A program made the translations under genes and the position numbers. From the NCBI RefSeq assembly GCF_003131185.1, contig NZ_QFFU01000023.1, forward strand, positions 1 through 64,000: a DNA stretch of 64,000 bases, read 5' to 3'. Shown here piece after piece: positions 42,500 through 51,379 of this stretch. This DNA is from Pseudomonas ovata. Its GTDB lineage: Bacteria > Pseudomonadota > Gammaproteobacteria > Pseudomonadales > Pseudomonadaceae. Each line of letters opens with the position of its first letter. Position 1 is the stretch's first letter. The notes under the pieces were generated by a model, which did no database searches, was not told the origin of the DNA, and was given only the letters and a program-made list of their open reading frames with translations.

Positions 42500-42703
42500 A
42501 TGTCACTGACCCGTCTGTTTATTGATACGCAAGTGCGTGTTCAGCAATTCTTCAAGGACAAGGAGGCTGCCTCCGCCATTGAATATGTCTTGATTGCCGC
42601 CATGGTGTCGGTGGTGATCGTCTTGTTCGTGAGCCCGATTGGTACTCAAGTCAAACTCGTACTCAATGATGTTCTTGGTGCGCTGGGAGGCAAACAAATC
42701 TGA
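42500..42703 (+). CDS. flp: Flp type IVb pilin
   Basis: A 67-aa major pilin. After a short leader, the processing site lies before the helix A-S-A-I-E28-Y29 (Glu at +5, Tyr at +6), followed by hydrophobic VLIAAMVSVVIVLFV. The residue at -1 is Ala23 rather than the usual Gly. FppA should cut there. It forms the fibre of the Tad pilus used in surface attachment. It is followed after 59 bp by a receiver protein gene on the same strand. Confidence 0.93.
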   Translation: MSLTRLFIDTQVRVQQFFKDKEAASAIEYVLIAAMVSVVIVLFVSPIGTQVKLVLNDVLGALGGKQI

Positions 42704-42762
42704 GACTGGCCGCCGGGCAATGAGATAGGATTCCGGATTGCTATCAACCAACAGGTACCTCC

Positions 42763-43173
42763 ATGGCCGTCCAGCCCATCCGCCAACAGCTGCTGCTGGT
42801 TGACGACGAAGAGGATGCCAATGAAGAACTGGCAGAGCTGCTTGAAGGTGAAGGGTTCTGCTGCTTCACGGCGTCTTCCGTTACCCAGGCCTTGCAGGAG
42901 CTGACGCTGCATCCCGACATCGCTCTGGTCATCACTGACCTGCGCATGCCCGAGGAAGGCGGCATCCAGTTGATCAAGCGCCTGCGCGAACACACCTCGC
43001 GCCAGCACCTGCCAGTGATCGTCACCTCCGGGCATGCCGACATGGACGACGTCAGCGACATGCTGCGCCTGCAGGTGCTCGACCTGTTTCGCAAGCCGAT
43101 CTACCACGTGCGCCTGATCGAAACCCTCAACAACCTGTTTCCTGAACCGAAGATCTTCCAGGTCGGGCATTGA
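42763..43173 (+). CDS. single-domain response regulator next to flp
   Basis: A 136-aa stand-alone receiver. Acidic pocket LLVDDEED, phospho-acceptor Asp59 (ITDLRMPEEGG), Thr/Ser of VIVTSGH and Lys of LFRKPIY. It has no output domain. Linked to flp (59 bp), it may be a phosphate sink or shuttle in the PprAB pathway or act through protein contact; this is inference. GGTACC precedes the ATG and no strong ribosome site is seen. Confidence 0.85.
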   Translation: MAVQPIRQQLLLVDDEEDANEELAELLEGEGFCCFTASSVTQALQELTLHPDIALVITDLRMPEEGGIQLIKRLREHTSRQHLPVIVTSGHADMDDVSDMLRLQVLDLFRKPIYHVRLIETLNNLFPEPKIFQVGH

Positions 43174-43223
43174 TTCGTACTGACCCTATGGCGCGCAATA
43201 CAGCTGCATGAACAGCCCCTCGC

Positions 43224-43373
43224 GTAGGAGCGCGCTTGCCCGCGACCGAGTGCGTAGCGCTCGCAAAATCTGCGAAACGCCACACATTTACGATCGCTAA
43301 CCCATCAGGGATTTATGAAACGCTGAAATTTTACGACTGCTGCGCAGCCGGTCGCGGGCAAGCGCGCTCCTAC
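43224..43373. repeat. REPIN-like palindromic element, copy 1
   Basis: A perfect 24-bp inverted repeat (left arm 43224-43247 beginning GTAGGAGCGCGCTTGCCCGC; right arm 43350-43373) flanks about 102 bp. The core includes GAGTGCG and AAATCTGCGAAACGCCACA, both shared with a second copy at 54207-54358. It lies between the receiver gene and the convergent pbpC. Confidence 0.8.
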
Positions 43374-43404
43374 GGGGAAAATTCAATATCCAGGGGCTGC
43401 GGCC

Positions 43405-45741
43405 CTACTCGATCACGTTGAACTGCACCTGCGCCGTCTGCCCGCTCTCGTCCAGCACGCTTAACTGGTAACGCCCGATACGCTTCAGGTCGGTATTGAA
43501 GAAGTCCTGGTTATCGGTATCAGCCGCCGGCACGCCGTCGATGAACCACCAGCGCCGGCCACTGCCGCCCAGTGCCGACAGTTTCAGGTGCAAGGCCTGG
43601 CGACTGCCTGCCGGCAGGCGCAGGTTATCGCCTTCGCGCACCCCGACAATGCTCAGCGGCGTGGCCAGGCTCAGGTTGTGCGGCGGGCACGTGGGGTCGA
43701 TCGCCGGCAGGCGCGCATCGCGGCGCTCGGCACGCGCCAGCCAGGGCTCCAGCGGCGCCGGCCACAGCGCAACATCATGCGCCACCGCCCCCGGGCAAGC
43801 CGCATCGACGCGCAGGCCTGCTTCGTTGACCCAGATTTTTTCCAGCAGCCCAAGACCCAGCGGCTGATCGCCGGCCTGCAAGGTAGGCGGCGTGGTGCCG
43901 TCCAGGGTCCAGGCAAAGCGCTGGCGCCGGCAATTGGGGTCGTTCTTGCTCAGTGGCTGGCCGAGCGGCCAGCAGATCGCGGCCACGCCGACGTTCATCG
44001 GCACCGGCACTACGGGGCTGGCGATGCCGCGCTGGCTGTCGCGGTTGGCCAGCACATCGTGCACCTGCAGCATCAAAGGCGCCGCCGAAGCCAGGCCGAA
44101 CTGCCCTGGCACCGGCGTGCCGTCCGGACGCCCGATCCAGACCCCGACCAGAAAACGCGGCCCCACGCCGATCGCCCAGGCATCGCGAAAGCCATAGCTG
44201 GTGCCGGTCTTCCACGCCAGCTGCGGGCGTTGCACCAGTTCGGCATGCGCGTCCAGGTCCGGGCGCGACTGGCCACTGAGAATGCGCCGGATGATCCACG
44301 CTGCCCCCGGCGACAGCATCCGCCGCTCACGCAGCGCGTCTTGCGGCTGCAAGCGCACATCGGCACTGACACCGCCGCGCGCCAGGGCGCTGTAGCCGGT
44401 GACCAGGTCCTGCAAGCGTGCGCCTGCCCCGCCCAGAATCAACGCCAGGTTCGGCTCGGCCAGCGGCGGCAGGGTCAGCGGCAGGCCGCCATTGCGCAGC
44501 TCGGCAGCAAAGCGCTTGGGGCCATAGACCTCCAGCAGTTGCACTGCCGGCAGGTTGAGCGACATCGACAGCGCCGAACTGGCGGCAATCGCGCCGCCAA
44601 AACCGGCGGAGAAGTTGCCGGGGCGGTAATCGCCATAGCGGCGCGGTACATCCTGCAGCAACGATTCGGAATGGATCAGCCCGGCGTCCATCGCCATGCC
44701 GTACAGGAACGGCTTGAGGGTCGAGCCCGGCGAGCGCACCGCGCTGATCATGTCGACGTGGCCAAAACGCTTGGCGTCATTGATGTCCACCGACCCGACA
44801 TAGGCACGCACCGCCATGGTCTCGGCCTCGACGACCAGGATCGCCGCCGAGGTGCGCTCCGGCAGCCGTGCCCGCCAGCCCAGCAGCAGGTCCTCCATGC
44901 GCCGTTGCAGGCTGGCGTCGAGGGTGGTGCGGATCAGCGGCGGGCTGCCGGCCCGGTTCAGGCGCCGGGCCAGCAACGGCGCCAGGCTCGGTTCCTGGCG
45001 CGGGGCCAGCAACAAGGGTTCCTGCAACGCCTCCTCGACACTGCCTTGCGGCCATACGCCGAACTCGGCCATACGCCGTAGCACTTTGTCACGGGCCAAT
45101 TGCGCCCGCTCCGGGTGACGGTCCGGGCGCAGCCGGCTGGGGGCCTGGGGCAATACCGCCAGCAGTGCCGCCTCGGAGCGGGTCATCTGCAACGGTGACT
45201 TGCCCAGGTACGCCCAACTGGCCGCCGCCACGCCTTGCAACGTGCCGCCAAAAGGCGCGCGGTTCAGGTACAGCTCCAGGATCTGGTCCTTGGACAGGTG
45301 CCATTCCAGTTGCAGGGTGCGCCACAACTGGCGCAGCTTGCCCGGCAGGGTCCGCGCATGCGGGTCGAGCAGGCGCGCCACCTGCATCGACAGCGTGCTG
45401 CCGCCGGACACCACCCGCGCCCCACTGAGGTTCTGCCAGGTGGCCCGCGCCAGGGACAACGGATTGACCCCGGGGTGGCTGTAGAACCAGCGATCCTCGT
45501 ACGTCAGCAGCGCTTGCAGGTAATACGGCGACACTTGCCCGGCACTGACCGGGTAACGCCATACGCCGTCGCTATCGGCAAAACGCCACAAGGGCGTACC
45601 ATCCTCGGCCAGCACCACACGGGCCAGGTCGTCGGCCGGCAGCGGCAGTGGCCACAAGCGGTCGGCCAGCCACAGCAAGGCCGGCGGCACGACAATGATC
45701 AGCAGCGCCAGGCGCAGCCATTTACGTGTACGCAGGTTCAT
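43405..45741 (-). CDS. pbpC: penicillin-binding protein 1C
   Basis: A 778-aa bifunctional murein synthase-like protein. N-terminal membrane anchor, GT51 transglycosylase (Glu82 in YEDRWFYSHPG; GGSTLSMQVARLL), transpeptidase with nucleophile Ser340 (PGSTLKPF), and the KTGT box at Lys511, then a BiPBP_C domain. The start MNLRTRK puts the anchor at the N-terminus. In many proteobacteria pbpC neighbours an alpha-2-macroglobulin gene, as it nearly does here. Confidence 0.93.
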   Translation of the reverse strand: MNLRTRKWLRLALLIIVVPPALLWLADRLWPLPLPADDLARVVLAEDGTPLWRFADSDGVWRYPVSAGQVSPYYLQALLTYEDRWFYSHPGVNPLSLARATWQNLSGARVVSGGSTLSMQVARLLDPHARTLPGKLRQLWRTLQLEWHLSKDQILELYLNRAPFGGTLQGVAAASWAYLGKSPLQMTRSEAALLAVLPQAPSRLRPDRHPERAQLARDKVLRRMAEFGVWPQGSVEEALQEPLLLAPRQEPSLAPLLARRLNRAGSPPLIRTTLDASLQRRMEDLLLGWRARLPERTSAAILVVEAETMAVRAYVGSVDINDAKRFGHVDMISAVRSPGSTLKPFLYGMAMDAGLIHSESLLQDVPRRYGDYRPGNFSAGFGGAIAASSALSMSLNLPAVQLLEVYGPKRFAAELRNGGLPLTLPPLAEPNLALILGGAGARLQDLVTGYSALARGGVSADVRLQPQDALRERRMLSPGAAWIIRRILSGQSRPDLDAHAELVQRPQLAWKTGTSYGFRDAWAIGVGPRFLVGVWIGRPDGTPVPGQFGLASAAPLMLQVHDVLANRDSQRGIASPVVPVPMNVGVAAICWPLGQPLSKNDPNCRRQRFAWTLDGTTPPTLQAGDQPLGLGLLEKIWVNEAGLRVDAACPGAVAHDVALWPAPLEPWLARAERRDARLPAIDPTCPPHNLSLATPLSIVGVREGDNLRLPAGSRQALHLKLSALGGSGRRWWFIDGVPAADTDNQDFFNTDLKRIGRYQLSVLDESGQTAQVQFNVIE

Positions 45742-45827
45742 GGCAAATACGCATCCCGGCCCGGGGAACCGCAACGGCCGGCCAGGGGCCAAAGCCCACA
45801 GACATTTCTTTCAGGCAGGACAATGAC

Positions 45828-46121
45828 ATGCAGGCACAAGGTTTCTTCGAGTGGCTCGGCCAGGCGATCGGCGCGGTCATCCGCTTCTTCGTCGACGGGC
45901 TGGAATGGTTGTTCAATCTGCTGGCGCATGCCGGTGGCAACTTCGTCGATGGGTTATCTCGTGCCCTGGGCATGGACACGTCATTGATCAGCATCCTGGC
46001 CCTGATCGTCGGGCTGATGCTGCTGTACGCGGCCATCCGCGCCTTCATGCGCGCCTCGATCATCGCCGGGATCATCTGGCTGCTGCTCGGGTTATGGCTG
46101 TTGAGCTGGATTATCAGCTGA
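45828..46121 (+). CDS. small membrane protein of unknown function
   Basis: A 97-aa protein with two or three hydrophobic segments (IGAVIRFFVDGLEWLFNLLA; LISILALIVGLMLLYAAIRAF; IIAGIIWLLLGLWLLSWII). No family is recognised. CAGGAC precedes the ATG at 45828. It lies between pbpC (divergent) and the alpha-2-macroglobulin gene (convergent), facing the opposite way to both. Confidence 0.75.
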   Translation: MQAQGFFEWLGQAIGAVIRFFVDGLEWLFNLLAHAGGNFVDGLSRALGMDTSLISILALIVGLMLLYAAIRAFMRASIIAGIIWLLLGLWLLSWIIS

Positions 46122-46126
46122 TAAAG

Positions 46127-46152
46127 CATTCGCGACCGCTGGTCGCTCCTAC
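46127..46152 (-). repeat. solo REP unit
   Basis: CATTCGCGACCGCTGG followed by TCGCTCCTAC is a single REP unit just after the small membrane gene, next to a strong hairpin. Confidence 0.6.
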
Positions 46153-46154
46153 TG

Positions 46155-46185
46155 GGCCAGCCAGTGCTTTGGGCACTGGCTGGCC
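46155..46185. terminator. bidirectional terminator-like hairpin
   Basis: A perfect 13-bp stem GGCCAGCCAGTGC - TTTGG - GCACTGGCTGGCC lies between two convergent genes. It lacks a long T run on either side, so it may work as an mRNA-end stabilizer as much as an intrinsic terminator. Confidence 0.6.
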
Positions 46186-46192
46186 AGGTCGC

Positions 46193-49100
46193 TTACTTGC
46201 CCCTGACCACCATCTGCACCGGCGTCTCGCCCAGCGCCTGCCAGTTCGGACGGTACATCGACTCGACCTGCGGCGGTGGCACCCGGTAGATGCCCGGCGT
46301 CACGGCGCGGGCCAGGTAAAGCAAGTGCGTGGCACGGGTGCTGCCGTTGATGTCCAGGGCCGCGACATAACGGTCACCACGGTATTCCTGGTGCTTGATG
46401 CCGGCGTTCTCCATCGACTCACGGTAGCTTTTCACCGACTCGCTGGCATCTTCCAGGCTGGCCGCGCTTTGCGCCAGGTTCTGGTTTTCCAGCTCCAGGC
46501 CCGCCGGCAGCAGGTCTACGACCAAGGCATCAGGCACCCGCTGACGGGCGGCGACTTCCAGGTGCACCAGCACCAGTTGCCCGGTCTTGAGCGCCTCGAC
46601 ATTGAGCGGCTGGCCATTGAGGCTCAGGTACTCACGACGGATGCTCAGGTTCTCGCCCCCGGCCGCCGGGGCCTGGGTCGGGTAACCGGACACGGTCAGT
46701 TGCTGGTACAGGGTTTCGCTGCTCTGGTTGCTCAGCGACAGCGGCGAGGCCAACAGCGGGCCGTCCAGTTTCAGGCCTGGCTGACGGTTGCTGACATCAC
46801 GGCTTTGCGTGCCGGCCGACAGCAGTGCCGTCCAGTCTTTCTCCGGCTTGCCCAGCAAGTGGCGGCCGGCCAGGAACAGCGAATTGCTTTCCTGGGTCGA
46901 CAGGTAGCGACTGGCCGCCAACTGGTCGGCCAGTTCGAACAGACGCTGGCTGCGCAGCTCACCGCCCATGTCGTTCTCTTCCAGCAACGCCAGGATCAGC
47001 GCCTGGTCACGCAGCGGGCTGCCGTAGTCGGCCAGCCATTGGTTGGCCGGGCGTCCGACCGCCAGACCCGCCTGCAGGGCCTGAGCGGCACGCGGCTTGT
47101 CGCCCATCTTCTCCAGTGCCACCGCCAGTTGCACCAGTGGCAGACCGGAACGGGCATCGCTGCGGCGTTCGAACAAGGTGCGCAAGGCCCCCAGCGGCGC
47201 CTGTTGGCTACGCGCCAACACCAGGCCGGCATAGGCCTGTACGGCAAAGCGGGTGTGCTCGGCATCCTGGCTGTAGTTGACCTGGATCTGGCCACGCTCC
47301 TGCAAGTAACGCATCAGGCGCTCGTTGGCCTTCTTCAATGCGTCGGCCGGCACCGCATAGCCCTGGTCGCGAGCCCGCAACAGGAAGTCGGTGACATAGG
47401 CGGTCAGCCAGTACTCTTCGTCGCCATCGGCGCCCCACAGGCCGAAGCTGCCGTTGTAGCGTTGCATGCCCAGCAGGCGCTCGATGCCGATTTCGACCTT
47501 GCGCTTGCGCTCGGCGTCCGGCTCGCCGGTCAGGCCCAGGCGCTTGAGGGTGGCGGCATCGGCGTACAGCGACGGGTACAGGCCGCTGGCGGTCTGTTCC
47601 AGGCAGCCATACGGGTAGGCTTTAAGCGCACGAATCTGCTCGCCCAGGTTCAGCGGCGGACGGCTCGACAGCGACAGCATGGCCTCGCGACCGGCCGGTT
47701 CGAAGGCTTGCAGCGCACCGTCCGGCAGGCTCCAGTCCTGCCCCTGTTCCAGCACTGCCCGGTAATGGCGCAGCATGGCCGGGTACGCCGGACGCACACC
47801 GATGGTCCACTCGCGTGACAGCGGCGGCAGGCTCTCGCCCGGCAATACCAGGCCGTCGATCTGCACGCGCAGCTTGCCCTGCCCCAGACCGCCCTGGGCC
47901 TGCACCGGCACCTTGAGGGTGATGCGCTGGCCTTCTTTCAATTGCACGGTCTTGAACTGGTCGCCGCCGGGAATGCTCAACTGGCCTTCGGCAAACAGCT
48001 GTACATCGAGCTTTTGCGCCTTGCCCGACAGGTTGGACAGGTCCAGTGCCACGCTGGTCTGGTCGCCACCGGCCAGGAAGCGCGGGGTCGACAGCTCGGC
48101 GATCAGCGGCGCGGCCACCACGGTCTTGGCCTCGGCCATGCCATAGCGCTCGTCGGTCCAGGCCTGGGCCATCAGGCGCAGCTCGCCGTTGAAGTCCGGA
48201 ATGTCGACGCTGACTTCGCCTTCGCCCTGTTCGTTGAGGGTCACCGGCGCGCTTTGCAGCGCCACGATGGTCACGCTGGTGTCAGGACGCTTGCCGCCCT
48301 TGGCCAGGGCGTCGCCACCGAACGCCAGGCTGGCCACACGGCCTTGCCCGGCTTCAATCAACTGACCATAGACGTCGAGCTGGTCGGCGCCGTATTCCTT
48401 GCGACCGAACAGGCTGGCATACGGATCGGGGGTGGCATAGCGGGTGATGTTGAGAATGCCGACGTCCACCGCCGACACCAGCACCTGGACCTGCTTGGGC
48501 ACGCTGCCGTCGGCGTTTTTCGCCGTCAGCTTGAGCTTGAGCGGCTGCTTGGGACGCATCTTCTCAGGCGCGGTAACGGTCAGGGCCAGCTTGCGCTGGC
48601 CACGTTCCAGCGGCAGGTGCAGCACGCCTACGGCACGCTTGGGCGTGACATTGGCCTTGCGCTCGCCAGGACGCACCACCAGGGCACTGACGTACAGGTC
48701 ATGACGGGCCCACTTCTTGTCCAGCGGAATGTCGTACGCCTTGCCTTCGGCCGGCACGTCGATTTCCTGCCACCACAGCGGGCCTTCGCTCGATTCGACC
48801 AACAGGTAGCCCTTGCCGGCAGCCGGTGGGGTCACGGTCACTTTGGCGGTGTCGCCATCGCCATAGGCCGGTTTGTCCAGCGCCAGCTTGACCTGGTCGG
48901 GACGCACAGCGCCGCCTTCGGCGTTGTCCTGCCAGCGGTAGCCGGCCCAGAAACGCAGGCTGCTGATCAGCCCGGTGCTCGGGTCTTCGACCTCGACGCG
49001 GTACGGGCCCCACTCGACCGGGAAGCTGATCTTGGCCGTGGAATCTTTCTTGATGTTGACGATTTCCTCGTTGAGGCTGAGGAATTTCTCGTTGTAGTTG

Positions 49101-51154
49101 TAGCTCCAGCCGTCGTTGTCCGAGTAGGTCCAGTAGTAGTCGCGGCGCTCGCGCACCAGACGCACCTTGACGTTGTTGGCGGCCAGCTTGTTGCCGGCAC
49201 TGTCGGCAACCACGATTTCGAACTCGGCCGGGCCGTCGCCATCGGTCTGCGCCTCGCCACGGCTGGCGCTGTCGCCATACTCGTCTTCACCGGTGCTGGT
49301 GCCGAACAGCGCACGCACGCCCGGCAACTGCTCGGCCGGCCAGATCGGCTGCACCACGCGGCGGGTGATCGGCCGGCCACCGGACTCCTGCAGGCTGACC
49401 TGCATGATCAGGTTCAACGGCGAGCGCGCCTTGGCCCACTCGGTCTCGACTTCCAGTACGGCCTCACCGTTGGCATCGAGGGTCGTGCCCTCGAGGTCGC
49501 GGTCCATCTTGAGGTCTTCCTCGGTGATCGAGCCGAACTGGTAGCCCGGCAGTTTTGCCACCGCCTCGCGCAGCGGTCGTACATACAGCTGGCCAGTCAG
49601 GTTGTTGCCCGACGCCGGGGCGCCGTACAGGTAGCGACCGGTGATTTCGAACTGCGGGTTCTGCTCGGGCGAGATCGGCGTCTCGCTGCCCTTGAGTTCC
49701 AGCGCCAGGCGCTCGGGCAGGAAGTCCTCGACATTGAATTCATACAATTGCGGCTTGCCGTCACCCAGGTCGTAGACCAGCTGCCAGCGACCGGTCGGTG
49801 CTTCATCGGCCAGTTGCAACTGGTACTGGTACAGGCCGTTGCTGCCCGGTTCCCAGACAAACTTGCGGCTGACCTGCTCGTCGGGACGACGCACTTCGAC
49901 ATTGATCGGCTGGGCCTTGACGCTCTTGCCGTCCTGGTCGCGCAGCAGGCCGTTGAGCAGCACGGTTTCACCCGGGCGATACAGGTCGCGCGGGCCGAAG
50001 ACAAACAGTTGCAGCGGATGGGCCTGAGGGCCGGAGATATCGAACTCGGCCAGGTCCAGCGCCGGGCTGTTCAGACGCAGCAGGCTGGTCTGCTCGTCCT
50101 TGTGCGCGAGGATCAGTGCGGCCTTGGCCGGCAGCGGCAATTGCGCATGGCCCTTGCCATCGGTCTTGCCCTGACCGACCACCTTGCCGTCGGTGTCATA
50201 GACATCGACATTCACGTCGCTCAAGGCCTTGCCGCCTTCCAGGGCCTGGGTAAACACGTCCAGGCGCTGGCTGTAGCGGTGCACCGACAGGCCGATGTCA
50301 CTCAGGGTGAACAGCGTGGCAGGCAGGGTATAGCTGTACTGGCCCGAGGCACGCATGACCGCGAGATAAACGCCCGGCTGTTGCAGCGGCTTGATGCCGG
50401 CGATCGGCAGCAGCAGGGTTTCACGGGTATTGCGCGCCGGCTTCAGGTCGAAGCGCCCGCCGTAGACCAGCTCGGCCATCGGCAGCAGTTCTTCGGAATT
50501 ATAGGCCGAGATGCTCGACGAGCTTTCCCAGTTGGCCAGGAAGTTGGGCAACTGGTCGGGCTTGATGCGGAAGAATTCGACGTCGACCTTGTCGACGTTC
50601 AGGGCGATCACCGGCAGGCCTTCGGCCAGGCGGGTCGGCAACAGGCTGCCGCGGCTGGAAAAGCCGACCGTGGCTTGCAGGTCGCGGGTTTCCAGACGGG
50701 CCACGAACTCATTGGCCAGCTTGGCCTTGTTCACGCCCAGCAGGCCGGCGTCGACGGTCAGCACCAGCTTGCGCTGTGGCTCAAGGTGACGCAGGCGCAG
50801 CTCCATGAGATTGTCGGACAGCTCCCAGGCGCCGTCGACCTTGCCGTTCTTGCTGTCGACCAGATGCAGCTTTTCAGCGAACTTCTGATCCGGGTCCAAA
50901 GGCACCGAGAGGCTCACCGACAGGGTGCTGGCACCCTCGACCTGGATTTCCGAAACGTCCACCACCGTCAAGGCACGGCCTTCGTAGCGCTTGGCCAGCG
51001 CCGGCAGGTCGACCGCAGGCTTGGGCCTGGCCGCCTGGCTGGCCGCAGGCGCTGCTGCCTGGGCAGGCGCGGTGGCCGGTTTATCGGTGGAGGAAGAATC
51101 GCAGGCACTGAGCAGCGCAAGCGCGCAAGCCAGGAACAGTCCTTTGTTGAGCAT
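46193..51154 (-). CDS. bacterial alpha-2-macroglobulin lipoprotein
   Basis: A 1653-aa periplasmic lipoprotein (lipobox LSAC, Cys18). It contains several MG domains, the A2M N-terminal region, and the thioester motif C1184-L-E-Q1187 in YPYGCLEQTASGLY, followed by the alpha/alpha TED domain and a C-terminal domain. The thioester can trap attacking proteases, protecting the periplasm. It is of the E. coli YfhM/ECAM type, commonly paired with PBP1C, which is encoded 0.45 kb downstream on the same strand. Confidence 0.93.
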   Translation of the reverse strand: MLNKGLFLACALALLSACDSSSTDKPATAPAQAAAPAASQAARPKPAVDLPALAKRYEGRALTVVDVSEIQVEGASTLSVSLSVPLDPDQKFAEKLHLVDSKNGKVDGAWELSDNLMELRLRHLEPQRKLVLTVDAGLLGVNKAKLANEFVARLETRDLQATVGFSSRGSLLPTRLAEGLPVIALNVDKVDVEFFRIKPDQLPNFLANWESSSSISAYNSEELLPMAELVYGGRFDLKPARNTRETLLLPIAGIKPLQQPGVYLAVMRASGQYSYTLPATLFTLSDIGLSVHRYSQRLDVFTQALEGGKALSDVNVDVYDTDGKVVGQGKTDGKGHAQLPLPAKAALILAHKDEQTSLLRLNSPALDLAEFDISGPQAHPLQLFVFGPRDLYRPGETVLLNGLLRDQDGKSVKAQPINVEVRRPDEQVSRKFVWEPGSNGLYQYQLQLADEAPTGRWQLVYDLGDGKPQLYEFNVEDFLPERLALELKGSETPISPEQNPQFEITGRYLYGAPASGNNLTGQLYVRPLREAVAKLPGYQFGSITEEDLKMDRDLEGTTLDANGEAVLEVETEWAKARSPLNLIMQVSLQESGGRPITRRVVQPIWPAEQLPGVRALFGTSTGEDEYGDSASRGEAQTDGDGPAEFEIVVADSAGNKLAANNVKVRLVRERRDYYWTYSDNDGWSYNYNEKFLSLNEEIVNIKKDSTAKISFPVEWGPYRVEVEDPSTGLISSLRFWAGYRWQDNAEGGAVRPDQVKLALDKPAYGDGDTAKVTVTPPAAGKGYLLVESSEGPLWWQEIDVPAEGKAYDIPLDKKWARHDLYVSALVVRPGERKANVTPKRAVGVLHLPLERGQRKLALTVTAPEKMRPKQPLKLKLTAKNADGSVPKQVQVLVSAVDVGILNITRYATPDPYASLFGRKEYGADQLDVYGQLIEAGQGRVASLAFGGDALAKGGKRPDTSVTIVALQSAPVTLNEQGEGEVSVDIPDFNGELRLMAQAWTDERYGMAEAKTVVAAPLIAELSTPRFLAGGDQTSVALDLSNLSGKAQKLDVQLFAEGQLSIPGGDQFKTVQLKEGQRITLKVPVQAQGGLGQGKLRVQIDGLVLPGESLPPLSREWTIGVRPAYPAMLRHYRAVLEQGQDWSLPDGALQAFEPAGREAMLSLSSRPPLNLGEQIRALKAYPYGCLEQTASGLYPSLYADAATLKRLGLTGEPDAERKRKVEIGIERLLGMQRYNGSFGLWGADGDEEYWLTAYVTDFLLRARDQGYAVPADALKKANERLMRYLQERGQIQVNYSQDAEHTRFAVQAYAGLVLARSQQAPLGALRTLFERRSDARSGLPLVQLAVALEKMGDKPRAAQALQAGLAVGRPANQWLADYGSPLRDQALILALLEENDMGGELRSQRLFELADQLAASRYLSTQESNSLFLAGRHLLGKPEKDWTALLSAGTQSRDVSNRQPGLKLDGPLLASPLSLSNQSSETLYQQLTVSGYPTQAPAAGGENLSIRREYLSLNGQPLNVEALKTGQLVLVHLEVAARQRVPDALVVDLLPAGLELENQNLAQSAASLEDASESVKSYRESMENAGIKHQEYRGDRYVAALDINGSTRATHLLYLARAVTPGIYRVPPPQVESMYRPNWQALGETPVQMVVRGK

Positions 51155-51261
51155 GGGGCACTCGTCGACAGCAAGGGGAAAGGGGCGACTATATAGCAGT
51201 CGCCAGGATTCATCGGCGAGTAGACCACAAGTTTGTGACTTTGTTCTCAGCCTTATGTTCT

Positions 51262-51322
51262 GTGGAGCGGCTTTAGCCGCGAAGACCGGTGCGCCTGCTT
51301 CCCGGCTAAAGCCGGTCCTACG
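51262..51322. repeat. REP-like inverted pair upstream of the MATE gene
   Basis: TGTGGAGCGGCTTTAGCCGC and, about 20 nt on, CCCGGCTAAAGCCGGTCCTAC form an inverted pair of a different REP subtype (core GGCTTTAGCC). It lies between the divergent macroglobulin and MATE genes. Confidence 0.6.
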
Positions 51323-51379
51323 CGGCCAGGCATACGGCGTGCCGTAACGCTACAATGCGCGCCCCTGCACGGAGCCCGC

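Noticed and set aside
47942..51196. A 1084-codon open frame on the plus strand, opposite the alpha-2-macroglobulin gene
   Set aside because: It lies wholly antisense to a gene with clear domains and a thioester motif; its protein is rich in Gln, His and Arg, as expected of a high-GC shadow frame, and has no recognisable domain.
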